DNA of 64,000 nt from Candidatus Oceanisphaera merdipullorum (GTDB lineage: Bacteria; Pseudomonadota; Gammaproteobacteria; Enterobacterales; Aeromonadaceae): the NCBI GenBank assembly GCA_018883865.1, contig JAHLFI010000143.1, positions 1 through 64,000 of the forward strand. The letters are read 5' to 3'. Of this stretch, positions 27,131 to 36,251 are shown one piece after another. The stretch's first letter is position 1. Every line of letters begins with the position of its first letter. Both the position numbers and the translations under genes were made by a program. The notes below the pieces were generated by a model. That model saw only the letters and a list, made by a program, of their open reading frames with translations. It made no database searches and was not told the DNA's origin.

Positions 27131-28000
27131 ATGAGCGACCAACAGCAACATGAGTATCAAGTCCCTAATGTCTGGACGGCACCGGTGGCAGATGATGGCA
27201 AGTGGTCACAGATCAATAGACCCGTGTCTGGCGCCACTCACCAAAAAGTTTTACCTCAAGGCGTGCACCCGCTGCAGCTGTATTCGCTGGGCACGCCCAA
27301 CGGCCAAAAGGTCACCATTATGTTGGAAGAGCTGTTGGCTTTAGGCGAGCAGGGTGCTGAATATGATGCCCACTTGATCAATATCGGTGAGGGTGACCAG
27401 TTTTCCAGCGGCTTTGTAGAGATAAACCCCAACTCAAAAATTCCCGCGCTATTGGACTGCTCGGGTGCTGCGCCACTGCGGGTGTTTGAGTCGGGTAATA
27501 TTTTGCTCTACTTGGCGGAAAAATTTGGTCATTTATTGCCTAAAGAGTTAGGCCCGCGCACCGAAGTCTTAAATTGGCTATTTTGGCTGCAAGGCTCGGC
27601 GCCTTATTTGGGTGGCGGTTTTGGTCATTTCTATGCCTATGCGCCACTAAAAATAGAATACGCGATTAATCGCTTTACCATGGAAGCGAAGCGACAGTTA
27701 GATGTATTGGATAAACAATTGGCCCAGCACACCTATATTGCAGGCGAAGAGTACAGCATCGCCGATATCGCCATTTGGCCTTGGTATGGCTGTGTGGTAC
27801 TGGGTGAAACCTATGGTGCGGCTGAGTTTTTAGATGTTAACAGCTATGTGCATCTGCAGCGCTGGGCCAAAGACATAGCCGCTCGGCCCGCCGTGCAAAG
27901 AGGGCGCATCGTCAATCGTACTTCGGCGCAAGCGGGTTTAGGCGTGAGTGAGCGCCACAGCGCGGCCGATATAGATGCAGTGCTTAGCGGCAAACAGTAA
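27131..28000 (+). CDS. yghU: Glutathione S-transferase-like disulfide-bond oxidoreductase YghU
   Basis: Nu-class glutathione transferase with GSH-dependent peroxide and disulfide reductase activity. The 289-residue protein matches YghU through PVSGATHQK, HPLQLYSLGTPNGQK, MLEELLALG, DQFSSGFVEINPNSKIPAL and the C-terminal domain blocks LGGGFGHFYAYAP, EYAINRFTMEAK and RPAVQRGRIVNR. The thioredoxin-like domain spans about 48-130 and the helical domain 140-270. The ATG has AAGGAG 6 bases upstream. The next gene, on the same strand, is separated by about 160 bases containing an inverted repeat, so it is probably transcribed alone. It fits with other redox-protection genes in the window, such as mdaB and yahK. 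Confidence 0.95.
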   Translation: MSDQQQHEYQVPNVWTAPVADDGKWSQINRPVSGATHQKVLPQGVHPLQLYSLGTPNGQKVTIMLEELLALGEQGAEYDAHLINIGEGDQFSSGFVEINPNSKIPALLDCSGAAPLRVFESGNILLYLAEKFGHLLPKELGPRTEVLNWLFWLQGSAPYLGGGFGHFYAYAPLKIEYAINRFTMEAKRQLDVLDKQLAQHTYIAGEEYSIADIAIWPWYGCVVLGETYGAAEFLDVNSYVHLQRWAKDIAARPAVQRGRIVNRTSAQAGLGVSERHSAADIDAVLSGKQ

Positions 28001-28036
28001 TGCATAACTGGGCGTGTTAAAGGACGAAAGGCAAGA

Positions 28037-28085
28037 GAATTTGATGCCAATATTTTTATCTGTATTAATAATGGGCATCAAATTC
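28037..28085. repeat. 12-base inverted repeat between yghU and hglS
   Basis: Arms GAATTTGATGCC / GGCATCAAATTC flank a 25-base AT-rich loop. No U-run follows, so this may be a weak transcription end or an operator upstream of the next gene. Confidence 0.6.
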
Positions 28086-28158
28086 TTGGTTTAGGCGGTT
28101 ATCTCTAGCTGGCAGCTTAAGCCGATAGCAAGTCTGGTCGTATTGAAGGAGGCAGAGC

Positions 28159-29589
28159 ATGAACAGTCAGCTAACGGCATGTGTCACCACAGACCATATA
28201 CGAGACCTGTTTTCCAGCGCCATGTCTGCCATGTATCAAGCCGAGGTGCCCTTGTATGGCGCCTTGTTGAACTTGGTGGCGGAGGTGAATCAAGCCACGC
28301 TTGCCACGCAGCCAGCCTTAGCAGAGCAACTCAAGGTTAATGGTGAATTGGTCCGCCTTAATGTAGAGCGCCACGGCGCTATTCGGCTGGGCACGGCGAC
28401 GGAGTTAGGTATGATGCGCCGCTTATTTGCAGTGTTGGGCATGCGGGCAGTGGGTTATTACGACTTATCTGTGGCTGGCGTACCTGTGCATTCCACCGCC
28501 TTTCGCCCGACTAACCCATCGGCACTGGCACGTAATCCCTTTCGTATTTTCACTTCTCTGTTGCGCTTAGAGCTGATTGAAAACCTGAACTTGCGTGAGC
28601 AAGCGGCCGCAAACTTAGCCAAGCGTACTATTTTTACGCCTAGAGTGGTTGAGCTTATTAGCGATTTTGAACGCCAAGGCGGTTTAACTGAGCCGCAAGC
28701 GGGTGAGTTTGTAATTGAAGCCCTCGAAACCTTTCGCTGGCATGCCACGGCTACTGTTGATTTAGCCACTTATCAGGCGTTACACCAAGCTCATCCGTTA
28801 ATCGCGGATGTCGTGTGTTTTAACGGCCCGCACATTAATCACTTAACGCCGCGCACCTTAGATATTGATGAGGCGCAATTGCGTATGCCCCAAATGGGTA
28901 TGGTTGCTAAAGCACTGATTGAAGGGCCACCCCAACGCCATAATCCGATTTTATTACGCCAGACCAGCTTTAAGGCCCAAGTTGAGTCGATAGTGTTTGC
29001 CGATGGGCAAGTGGGCGCGCATAGCGCACGATTTGGTGAAATTGAGCAACGGGGTGCGGCGCTCACCGCTAAAGGCAGAGCGCTTTATGATGCGCTACTG
29101 GCCAAGGCGAGTGGAACCGATGCTGGGCTGGATAATCGGGCATATCAGCGGCGATTAGCCGCTATCTTCAGTGTTTTCCCCGATAATGACACCATGTTAC
29201 GCCGCCAAGGACTGGCTTTTTTTCATTATCGATTAACGTCTGGTGGGGAGGCGGCGCGTGGTCGTTATGTGGCCACGACTTTGCCGGAGAAAGAACAACT
29301 GCTTGAACAAGGGCTATTGAGTGCTGTGCCACTGACCTATGAAGACTTTTTACCAGTGAGTGCGGCGGGAATCTTTCAGTCTAATTTAGGAGCAGATAAA
29401 CTTTCAGTGCCAACCGCAAAAGCAGATAGTGCGCAAACTATACCCTTCAATGGGCAAGAGGAGCCATCAAGTAGCCAAGTGGAGTTTGAGCAAGCATTGG
29501 GCGTGGCCGTTATCGATCCTTTTGCGCTTTATGCTGAGCAAGAGCGGCAGTCTTATGCACAAGCGGTGCAAATCTTACTGAAGGCATAG
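28159..29589 (+). CDS. hglS: 2-oxoadipate dioxygenase/decarboxylase (HglS/YdcJ family, DUF1338)
   Basis: Iron(II)-dependent VOC-superfamily enzyme that converts 2-oxoadipate to D-2-hydroxyglutarate with loss of CO2, a step of D-lysine/2-aminoadipate catabolism. The metal-ligand pattern is visible: histidine 72 in ERHGAIRLG, histidines 225 and 228 in FNGPHINHL, and glutamate 294 in RFGEIEQRG, with a second-shell RxxxPxN region at about 116-120 (RPTNPSA). The 476-residue length fits the family. An AGGAGG sequence lies 8 bases upstream of the ATG, which is strong. No other lysine-catabolic gene adjoins it. In E. coli the homologue YdcJ is poorly characterised, so the physiological substrate here is inferred from the family. 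Confidence 0.9.
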   Translation: MNSQLTACVTTDHIRDLFSSAMSAMYQAEVPLYGALLNLVAEVNQATLATQPALAEQLKVNGELVRLNVERHGAIRLGTATELGMMRRLFAVLGMRAVGYYDLSVAGVPVHSTAFRPTNPSALARNPFRIFTSLLRLELIENLNLREQAAANLAKRTIFTPRVVELISDFERQGGLTEPQAGEFVIEALETFRWHATATVDLATYQALHQAHPLIADVVCFNGPHINHLTPRTLDIDEAQLRMPQMGMVAKALIEGPPQRHNPILLRQTSFKAQVESIVFADGQVGAHSARFGEIEQRGAALTAKGRALYDALLAKASGTDAGLDNRAYQRRLAAIFSVFPDNDTMLRRQGLAFFHYRLTSGGEAARGRYVATTLPEKEQLLEQGLLSAVPLTYEDFLPVSAAGIFQSNLGADKLSVPTAKADSAQTIPFNGQEEPSSSQVEFEQALGVAVIDPFALYAEQERQSYAQAVQILLKA

Positions 29590-29997
29590 GCGATAAGGCA
29601 TCTATTGGACCATGCAAAATCTACATCTTGCTGTTGGCGCGTATTGCGTGAAGATTCTAAGTTAACTGGGAGTTGTCGAACCAAAATTATTGTTTGGCTA
29701 GATGGTTTCTTAATTATAAAAACTGCAGTGGCATAATAACTTTATATTTAACTAATAGTCTTTTTGTAGTAGTAACTGCATTTTTATAAACAAAGATATT
29801 AGTTTTTTGATGGTAACGGATCGTAAATAACAATATTTTTAAGGAACTGGTTATTGTCACTATTTTTTAATATCACATCATGGCAATAAAAGTTTACTTT
29901 ACTTTCTTCGTGCCTTCTCTCATGTTTAACTATCAGTATTAGACAGCAGGCCCTAGAACATAGTCCATTTTTTTCTACTGAAAGGCTGAACATAAAC
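29590..29997. other. Interval upstream of the anchored unknown protein
   Basis: About 400 AT-rich bases. A minus-strand frame of 66 codons here has no ribosome-binding site or family signature and is not called. No clear repeat or terminator was seen after hglS. Confidence 0.5.
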
Positions 29998-31008
29998 ATG
30001 AGTAATGTGCTGAAAATAACGATTCCTGTGGTGATCTTAGGCGTGTTGGCTGGTGGTTATCTGGTGATCAGTAAAATGACGGATCGTAAAGCAGAGCAGC
30101 GACTACAAAAAATAGTGGATGATAGTGGGTTAACAGATGTTGTTAGTTGGGAGTCTGTCTCAACTGGGCCGTTTAATGAAACACTGACAGTTAATAAATT
30201 TAAATTAGCCGTCGATCTTGCCGATGAAGAAGAGGCCGAACTCGTCGTCGAGGAAGTCGAGATCAAGAATAGGCACAATTCTGCCGACCACGAGGCCGCC
30301 GACATCTATTTTAATAAGGTAGCGATAGTGAACTATGCTGGCGCCTTAGGTAAAAATAGTTATGATGAAAAGCTATTTAATAATTTTAAGGCGGTGACCG
30401 GCTTAGACGGCGTGCCCGCTTACGATTTACATCTACATTGGGATTATAAACCGCAAGGCGGGCATTTAACGTTTGAAATTAATACTAAGGTGCCGACCAT
30501 TGCCGAAAGTGGCTTACAGATCCAACTTACCGGCGTGGATGATTTTAGAAAAATATATACCGAAAATAATGCTGAATTTGGCATAGGATCTTTGGTGAGT
30601 ACTGGGCCGGTTGAAGAAGAGGTCATGAATATTCTGTTGCAATCAAAGCTAAAGCACCTCTCATTTAACTTTAAAGATCAGGGTTTTTTAAAAAAATATA
30701 ATGCCCATATCTTAAAGCAATATACCGACGCTTATGGTGCTTCGGCACAACAACAGCAATATATGGTTAAAGAAATGCGTACTGCCCTGCTGAGGGAATG
30801 TGAGCACAACGTGGCTGATATTTATGCTAAATATAAAGCCGCCTGTGCCACTTTTGTGGGAACTATTACCGGCACCAAAGCGGGCTTTGTGCTGGCCGCA
30901 GACGCAGAGCGCCCGTTAAGCGTTGCGAGTCTTGCCAATACGCAGATAAACACCGATGAGCTAAAACAATTTATCGAAGGCTTAACGATCACTGTGACCA
31001 GCTTGTAA
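29998..31008 (+). CDS. Membrane-anchored protein of unknown function
   Basis: A 336-residue protein that I do not recognise. Residues 5-26 form one hydrophobic helix (ITIPVVILGVLAGGYLVI), and the rest is soluble and mostly acidic, so the protein is probably inner-membrane anchored with a periplasmic body. The general plan resembles large anchored proteins such as the YdgA/DUF945 group, but no diagnostic motif is present. The alternation of short strands (for example ETLTVNKFKLAVDL) suggests a beta-rich fold. Two cysteines fall near residues 265-280. A GAAAGG sequence lies upstream of the ATG, and a good terminator follows, so it is a single-gene unit. Confidence 0.75.
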   Translation: MSNVLKITIPVVILGVLAGGYLVISKMTDRKAEQRLQKIVDDSGLTDVVSWESVSTGPFNETLTVNKFKLAVDLADEEEAELVVEEVEIKNRHNSADHEAADIYFNKVAIVNYAGALGKNSYDEKLFNNFKAVTGLDGVPAYDLHLHWDYKPQGGHLTFEINTKVPTIAESGLQIQLTGVDDFRKIYTENNAEFGIGSLVSTGPVEEEVMNILLQSKLKHLSFNFKDQGFLKKYNAHILKQYTDAYGASAQQQQYMVKEMRTALLRECEHNVADIYAKYKAACATFVGTITGTKAGFVLAADAERPLSVASLANTQINTDELKQFIEGLTITVTSL

Positions 31009-31032
31009 GCCACCGGGACTCGCCTTGGTTTA

Positions 31033-31060
31033 AAGAGCACTGTTAGTTCGTGCTCTTTTT
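31033..31060 (+). terminator. Rho-independent terminator
   Basis: Eight-base stem AAGAGCAC / GTGCTCTT, 9-base loop, followed by a T-run. Confidence 0.88.
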
Positions 31061-31243
31061 ATGCGCAGAGCTTACGCCATTATCAGCCTCACTATGCACT
31101 AACGTATGTGGTGGCCACCCCGAGTGGTTGCAAGCGCAAATCGCCCACCATTATTAGCCTGACACACAATTAGCCAGACACACAAATCAGTGAAATATGG
31201 GAATAAATAAAAGATAAGCTGACGTTCGCTCCCCAATACCCGC

Positions 31244-31894
31244 TTAATCGTTGGCAGAAATCTTCATGACCGGCTCGTTATCCTCTTGCTCAAGCTCAAT
31301 TGTGTCGTCTATAACGCTGATCACGGGCTCTACGCGGCTAGCACCTGCTTTGTTGGTCAGCGGTGAATTGGCAGGCGCGGGTGTCTTGCAGGCGGTTAAA
31401 ATGTCTGCGCGCAAGGTGCCCACACTCGGCAGGGCTTTCGGCGAAATTTCAACCATGGGCAAGCCTGCGGCTTGCAACGCTTGCCACAATTGTTGCTGTT
31501 TGCGCTGATCTTTTTTACGCATGCTGTCGTCACTCAATACAATAACGACGCGAATTTTCAAATCTTGTGGAGAGCACAATATAAAATCCACGGTTTCACC
31601 GTACAACTGATGCAAGGCTTGCTCGCGTTGGGATTTTTTCAGCTGCGGATTTAGCATCATAAACTCCGCTAAGCTCACGTTGGCGAACACGCGTAACTGG
31701 CTACCTACGGCCTCATCGATTAAGCGCAAGCCTTGGATGGCTTCTCGGCTAAATAAGAGCTTTTGTTGATAAGGGGGCTTAAGTGGTCCGCGCCAGATGC
31801 GTTTTAAGGCAGCTATTAGTATCAGGAATGAAACACCGGCGACCACAATAACAATCAGCCAGTCGAGCATGGAAACGGGAGGGATCTTGATCAT
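31244..31894 (-). CDS. DUF2726 domain protein with N-terminal membrane helix
   Basis: A DUF2726 protein. The start at 31894 is chosen because it gives a compact N-terminus followed at once by a hydrophobic helix (about 9-32, DWLIVIVVAGVSFLILIAAL); the longer frame adds 47 residues from what looks like non-coding sequence. The 216-residue product then has the DUF2726 body (about 40-165), with KLLFSREAIQGLRLIDEA, VSLAEFM, DFILCSP and VIVLSDDS, and an acidic C-terminal tail ending in a glutamate-rich stretch. The domain fold is distantly nuclease-like in some members, but catalysis is not demonstrated. It stands alone, convergent to the gene before it and divergent from the next. Confidence 0.82.
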   Translation of the reverse strand: MIKIPPVSMLDWLIVIVVAGVSFLILIAALKRIWRGPLKPPYQQKLLFSREAIQGLRLIDEAVGSQLRVFANVSLAEFMMLNPQLKKSQREQALHQLYGETVDFILCSPQDLKIRVVIVLSDDSMRKKDQRKQQQLWQALQAAGLPMVEISPKALPSVGTLRADILTACKTPAPANSPLTNKAGASRVEPVISVIDDTIELEQEDNEPVMKISAND

Positions 31895-32124
31895 GGGGTG
31901 CCTGAATAAAAAAGAGGGATACAACGGTATTAGTGTAACAGAGACCGAGCGTAAAAATGAACTGCTAGCGCTATGAGTGCCGCGGTTAATTACGCGCTTT
32001 AGGGTGCAGATGCTGGCTTGTACCGGCCTCGGCACTTATAATCGCGCCCAGTATTGGCACCAAAGTGCGTAGGCTAAGACGAGAGGGCAGTCAAAACCCT
32101 CAAGGCGAGCATAGGTTTGTGGTT

Positions 32125-32766
32125 ATGAGTCAGGTGTTAATTAATGGTGCGGCTGACGCGCCGAATCGGGTGTTATTGGCTCATGGCGCGGGTGCTGGCA
32201 TGGAGCATTCGGTGATGGCGAGCATTGCAGAAGAGCTCGCCGATGCGCGTATTCAGGTGGTGCGCTTTGAGTTCCCCTTTATGCAAAAGACACGATTGGA
32301 TGGCCGACGTCGGCCACCTGATCGCACGCCTGCGTTAATCGCCAGTTGGCAAGAAATGGTGCGTGAGTTTGCCCATCCGCGCTTATTCTTAGCCGGTAAA
32401 TCTCTAGGCGGGCGCATGGCATCCTTAGTGGTTGATGAACTAAGGGCTGAACTGGGAGCGGAGGCATTAAGTCCGGCTGGCCTGATCATGCTGGGGTTTC
32501 CTTTTACGCCGCCGAACAAGCCTGCACAATTTCGCGGTGACCATTTAGCGACGTTAACCACGCCCAGCTTGCTGGTACAGGGTGAACGAGATGCGTTTGG
32601 TAATAAAGACGCAGTATTAGGTTATACGCTGTCACCCAATATACAAACCATGTGGGTGACCGACGGCGATCACAGCTTTAGTCCACGCAAAGCCTCGGGC
32701 TCTACGCTGAATAATAATATCGCCGCCATCGTCGCGACCATGAGGAGTTTTATTCTTGCTCACTAA
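32125..32766 (+). CDS. KANL3/Tex30-type alpha/beta hydrolase
   Basis: Small alpha/beta hydrolase of the KANL3/Tex30-like group, of unknown substrate. Starting from the ATG at 32125, which has an AGG upstream and begins the conserved core, the protein has 213 residues. The early loop LAHGAGAG (18-25), the nucleophile motif GKSLGG (91-96, serine 93), a later QGERDAFG aspartate and a C-terminal DGDHSF histidine form the expected triad. It overlaps ygdD by 11 bases and ygdD overlaps rlmM by 1, giving a compact three-gene operon. Confidence 0.85.
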   Translation: MSQVLINGAADAPNRVLLAHGAGAGMEHSVMASIAEELADARIQVVRFEFPFMQKTRLDGRRRPPDRTPALIASWQEMVREFAHPRLFLAGKSLGGRMASLVVDELRAELGAEALSPAGLIMLGFPFTPPNKPAQFRGDHLATLTTPSLLVQGERDAFGNKDAVLGYTLSPNIQTMWVTDGDHSFSPRKASGSTLNNNIAAIVATMRSFILAH

Positions 32767-33139
32767 ATTTGGCTTTTATGCGTCCGCCTTTTTCGGCCTC
32801 ACCGCCACCGTCTTGGGCGCGTACGGTGCGCATGGTTTGGCGGCCAGTGGTGTGGCGTCTACTTTAGTCGCCTCCTTTAATACCGGTGTGCAGTATCAAT
32901 TTTTTCATGCCCTAGCGCTGTTGTTTTTAGTGTTGGCACTGCGGGTGAATCCCTTAAAAACCCTGCAATGGGCGGTAATTTTCTTTACACTGGGCACGCT
33001 GCTATTTAGCGGCAGTATTTATGCTTTGGTGCTGTTGGGTACCAAAGGAATAGGTTTTATGACGCCACTGGGTGGCGTGTGTTTTATGGCGGGATGGTTG
33101 AGCCTGTTGCTGGCCGGTCGCACTTGGTTGAGGTCTTGA
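32756..33139 (+). CDS. ygdD: DUF423 membrane protein YgdD
   Basis: Small inner-membrane protein of 127 residues with four predicted helices, recognised by the DUF423 features [31 protein letters not shown] and MTPLGGVCF. The start is a TTG supported by a GAGGAG sequence 8-10 bases upstream, lying inside the 3' end of the hydrolase gene. Its stop overlaps the rlmM start (TGATG). The same pairing with rlmM (ygdE) occurs in E. coli. Function is unknown. Confidence 0.92.
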   Translation: MLTKFGFYASAFFGLTATVLGAYGAHGLAASGVASTLVASFNTGVQYQFFHALALLFLVLALRVNPLKTLQWAVIFFTLGTLLFSGSIYALVLLGTKGIGFMTPLGGVCFMAGWLSLLLAGRTWLRS

Positions 33140-34230
33140 TGAAACAGTTATTAATATATTGTCGCCCTGGGTTTGAGAAAGAGGCGGCAGCGGAAATTCA
33201 GGACAAGGCAGGCGAGTTTGGCTGCCCCGGCTTTGCCCGTACCAAGGACGACAGTGGCTTTATCATTTACGAATGTTTTGGCGAAGACGATGCAGATTTA
33301 ATGGCACGTAAGTTGTCGTATCGGGAGCTTATCTTCGCCCGTCAAATGCTGGTGGTGCATGCGGAAGTAAAAGACTTGCCGCTGGACGATCGCATTTCGC
33401 CGTTGCTGGACGCAGCCGAAGGCATGGAATTGTGTGGCGATATTCGTGTGGAAACGCCCGATACGAATGACGGCAAAGAGCTGTCTAAATTTTGCCGTAA
33501 ATTTACCGTGCCCATGCGTCAAGCTTTACGCGGCAAGGGGTTATTAACCCGCAAAGAGATGACCAATAGACCAGTATTGCACTTGTTTTTTCTGGCCAAT
33601 AATCATGCTTTATTAGGCTATTCCTATTCGTTTAATAACTCGCCGTTTCACATGGGCATACCGCGCTTACGTTTTGCTTCGGACTCACCGAGTCGCTCCA
33701 GTTTGAAATTGGAAGAAGCCTTTCATGTGTTTATTCCTCGCCACGAATGGGAGCTGCGTTTAACCTCTGGCATGCGCGCCGTGGACTTGTGTGCGGCTCC
33801 CGGCGGTTGGACTCATCAATTAGTATCCAGAGACATGATGGTGACCGCCATCGATAACAATGCCATGGATGAAAAATTGATGGATACAGGGCAGGTGAAG
33901 CATTATAAGGATGACGCCTTTAGCTGGCGTCCGGCGCGCCAAAACACCTACTGGTTAGTCTCTGATATGGTGGAAAAGCCGGCGAAGGTTATCTCTGTTA
34001 TGGCGGCTTGGCTACTGGAAGAAAATTGCCAAGAGGCGATTTTTAACCTGAAATTACCAATGAAAAAGCGCTACGCCGAAGCCATACATAACCTGCAGCA
34101 GCTAAAGGCTAATTTAGAATCCTTAGGCGGCTTTCACATTCAAGCTAAGCAGCTGTATCACGACCGTGAAGAAATTACCGTGCATGTGTATCGCCCCTAT
34201 AAAGTGGCGAAATTAGTGCCAAAAGAATAA
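33139..34230 (+). CDS. rlmM: 23S rRNA 2'-O-ribose C2498 methyltransferase RlmM
   Basis: SAM-dependent methyltransferase that modifies cytidine 2498 of 23S rRNA. The ATG at 33139 is chosen because it gives the family N-terminus [15 protein letters not shown] and overlaps the ygdD stop. The 363-residue protein has an N-terminal THUMP-like region and a Rossmann methyltransferase domain with the SAM motif [11 protein letters not shown] near residue 215. DMVEKP and a lysine in NLKLPMKKR complete the K-D-K-E-type catalytic set. Length is normal. A terminator follows about 65 bases after the stop. Confidence 0.96.
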   Translation: MKQLLIYCRPGFEKEAAAEIQDKAGEFGCPGFARTKDDSGFIIYECFGEDDADLMARKLSYRELIFARQMLVVHAEVKDLPLDDRISPLLDAAEGMELCGDIRVETPDTNDGKELSKFCRKFTVPMRQALRGKGLLTRKEMTNRPVLHLFFLANNHALLGYSYSFNNSPFHMGIPRLRFASDSPSRSSLKLEEAFHVFIPRHEWELRLTSGMRAVDLCAAPGGWTHQLVSRDMMVTAIDNNAMDEKLMDTGQVKHYKDDAFSWRPARQNTYWLVSDMVEKPAKVISVMAAWLLEENCQEAIFNLKLPMKKRYAEAIHNLQQLKANLESLGGFHIQAKQLYHDREEITVHVYRPYKVAKLVPKE

Positions 34231-34294
34231 GGGCTCTTCGGACAGCTTTAAGCTGTAAACGATAAGCGAGAAGAAAACGCCAAGCGAAAAACAT

Positions 34295-34330
34295 AAAAGC
34301 ACCGAGTCTTATAGGCTAGGTGCTTTTTTT
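34295..34330 (+). terminator. Rho-independent terminator after rlmM
   Basis: Arms AAAAGCACC / GGTGCTTTT enclose a loop of about 16 bases and run into a T-tract. It may also serve the convergent gene that ends at 34355. Confidence 0.82.
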
Positions 34331-34354
34331 GTCCTTGCTTCTGGCTTCAAACTT

Positions 34355-34981
34355 TTAATACTTATAGGTCAAATCAAACCGTGACTCATCATCGGTGATT
34401 TTAAGGTCGATCTCGAGTTGAGTGCTGATGGCCGTGGGCCGAAAATTGAGCTTAATGCCATCACCGCGTAACTTCACCGAGGTTTTCAGGCCATCGCGGT
34501 CAAAATTTAAGCGCGGTCTGAAATTATTAAATGACAGACCTAATGAGCTTTGAGACGAGAGCGGCAAGCTGGGGTAGGCACTGAGTCTTGGATTGCTGCT
34601 ATTAGGGGGGCCGCTAGGAGTCAGTTCGATATGTATTTGATAACGGCTGGGCAGCAATGTGAATAAATCTGAGCGGTTTAATAACATTTGCTGAGGTGTA
34701 AATGACAGCGTATTCAGCCCAGTTAAACTGACGGGCGAGGCAAGCAAGGATGCTGGGGTGAGCACTAATTCGGGTGTTACTAGTCGGGTTACTGGTTTAA
34801 TAGCAGCGAGGGGCATTGAATTAGGGGCAGCAGAGCCGCTTAATCGCGATTGAAGCGCAAACTTAGTGAGGGGGGGGGCTTTGGTGCGCGGGGCATGCTC
34901 GTTATAAGCGAGGCAAGGCGCCATGAACAAAAGACATAGCAGGCAAAAAATGAGCGGCTGCGGTGCGAGTCGACTATCCAT
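34355..34981 (-). CDS. Exported protein of unknown function
   Basis: A 208-residue protein that I do not recognise. The ATG at 34981 is chosen because GAGAGG lies 7 bases upstream and it opens into a signal peptide (hydrophobic core LIFCLLCLLFMAPCLA, cleavage near residue 25). The remainder is rich in proline, serine, leucine and threonine, with PLPL-like patches, and ends in alternating charged and hydrophobic residues (LRGDGIKLNF, TQLEIDLKIT) that suggest beta strands. An outer-membrane or periplasmic location is likely. Just upstream, the 14-base sequence CTTATGCAATTAAC is repeated twice in tandem. Confidence 0.7.
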   Translation of the reverse strand: MDSRLAPQPLIFCLLCLLFMAPCLAYNEHAPRTKAPPLTKFALQSRLSGSAAPNSMPLAAIKPVTRLVTPELVLTPASLLASPVSLTGLNTLSFTPQQMLLNRSDLFTLLPSRYQIHIELTPSGPPNSSNPRLSAYPSLPLSSQSSLGLSFNNFRPRLNFDRDGLKTSVKLRGDGIKLNFRPTAISTQLEIDLKITDDESRFDLTYKY

Positions 34982-35115
34982 AGTCTTACCTCTCTTATGC
35001 AATTAACCCTTATGCAATTAACTCTTCGTACAGTGATTTATATCGTGTTTGTCACTAAGCATAGTCGTGGCTGGTTACTGCGCGCGGATATTTATGAATT
35101 ATTTTAAGCCATAAA

Positions 35116-35137
35116 AAAAGGGCCGCTCGGCCCTTTT
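35116..35137 (-). terminator. Rho-independent terminator after isocitrate dehydrogenase
   Basis: Stem AAAAGGGCC / GGCCCTTTT with a 4-base loop. On the minus strand it is followed by a run of T residues, directly downstream of the dehydrogenase gene. Confidence 0.88.
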
Positions 35138-35181
35138 GATACATGATTGCGATTTTAGCTTAGCGCCAAACTTAGCGCCAA

Positions 35182-36189
35182 TCACAGATTGGCAATAATG
35201 GCGTCGGTAAATTCGGTGGTGCTGGCGGTGCCGCCTAGATCGCGAGTCAGGGTGTGGCCTTGTTTAATGGTGTTGCGCATGGCGTTGCGAATACGCTCGG
35301 CTTTTTCTTGCTGACCAAGGTGCTCTAGCATTTGAATAGACGCCAAAATCACCGAGCAAGGATTGGCAATATTTTGGCCGGCGATATCGGGGGCCGAGCC
35401 GTGTACCGCTTCAAAAATGGCGACCTCGTCACCAATATTGGCGCCAGGTGCCATGCCTAAACCGCCCACTAAACCGGCACACAGATCTGAGATGATATCG
35501 CCAAATAAGTTGGTGGTCACTATTACATCGAAGCGTTCTGGGTACATGACCAAGTTCATGCATACCGCATCCACTATCATCTCGTTGGTTTCTATTTGCG
35601 GATAACGCAGCGCGACTTCGCGCGCTACGTCTAAAAATAAGCCAGAGGTAGATTTTAAGATGTTGGCCTTATGTACTATGGTGACCTTTTTTCGACTTTC
35701 TTTAACCGCCAGTTGATAGGCAAATTCGCTAATGTGCTCGGCACCGGCGCGGGTAATGATGCTAGTGGCTTCGCCGCTGTTGTTATCACTGGCGCGAGTT
35801 TGGCCGATGCCCGAATACATGCCCTCGGTATTTTCGCGAATGGTAATAATGTCGATATTTTCATAACGGCTATGGGTCCCTTCAAAGGACACCACGGGAC
35901 GCAGGTTAGCATATAAATTAAAGTGCTTGCGTAGCGCCACATTGACCGAGCTAAAACCGCCGCCAATGGGGGTGGTGAGTGGACCCTTGAGGGCGATCTT
36001 GTTGTGTGCAATTGAGTCTAAAGTACATGGAGGTAGCAGCTCGCCGTGTTTTTCTAGCGCTACCAAACCGGCGTCGGCGTAGTCGTAAATAAAATTACAG
36101 CCTGCTGCATCCAGAATACGGATGGCGGCCGCCACTATGCTGGGGCCAATACCGTCACCAGGGATCACGGTAATAGTGCGTTGCGTCAT
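35182..36189 (-). CDS. NAD-dependent isocitrate dehydrogenase (IDH/IPMDH family)
   Basis: Beta-decarboxylating dehydrogenase of the isocitrate/isopropylmalate dehydrogenase family; the sequence resembles bacterial NAD-dependent isocitrate dehydrogenases of about 335 residues. Visible features are VIPGDGIGP at the N-terminus, [16 protein letters not shown], the substrate-loop motif [11 protein letters not shown], a catalytic lysine in VHKANI, the metal-binding [15 protein letters not shown], and a C-terminal [12 protein letters not shown] adenine-site segment. It would convert isocitrate to 2-oxoglutarate in the TCA cycle. The gene stands alone, with a terminator downstream; xni follows on the same strand upstream side after 60 bases. 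Isopropylmalate or homoisocitrate specificity is less likely from the substrate loop but not excluded. Confidence 0.88.
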   Translation of the reverse strand: MTQRTITVIPGDGIGPSIVAAAIRILDAAGCNFIYDYADAGLVALEKHGELLPPCTLDSIAHNKIALKGPLTTPIGGGFSSVNVALRKHFNLYANLRPVVSFEGTHSRYENIDIITIRENTEGMYSGIGQTRASDNNSGEATSIITRAGAEHISEFAYQLAVKESRKKVTIVHKANILKSTSGLFLDVAREVALRYPQIETNEMIVDAVCMNLVMYPERFDVIVTTNLFGDIISDLCAGLVGGLGMAPGANIGDEVAIFEAVHGSAPDIAGQNIANPCSVILASIQMLEHLGQQEKAERIRNAMRNTIKQGHTLTRDLGGTASTTEFTDAIIANL

Positions 36190-36251
36190 GGGTTATGTTC
36201 CGTCTGTGGAGAATAACAATAAGCCGTTATAGCAACTTAGCAAGGCGGGAG

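Noticed and set aside
29799..29999. Minus-strand 66-codon frame upstream of the anchored protein
   Set aside because: AT-rich intergenic composition, no Shine-Dalgarno sequence and no family motif.
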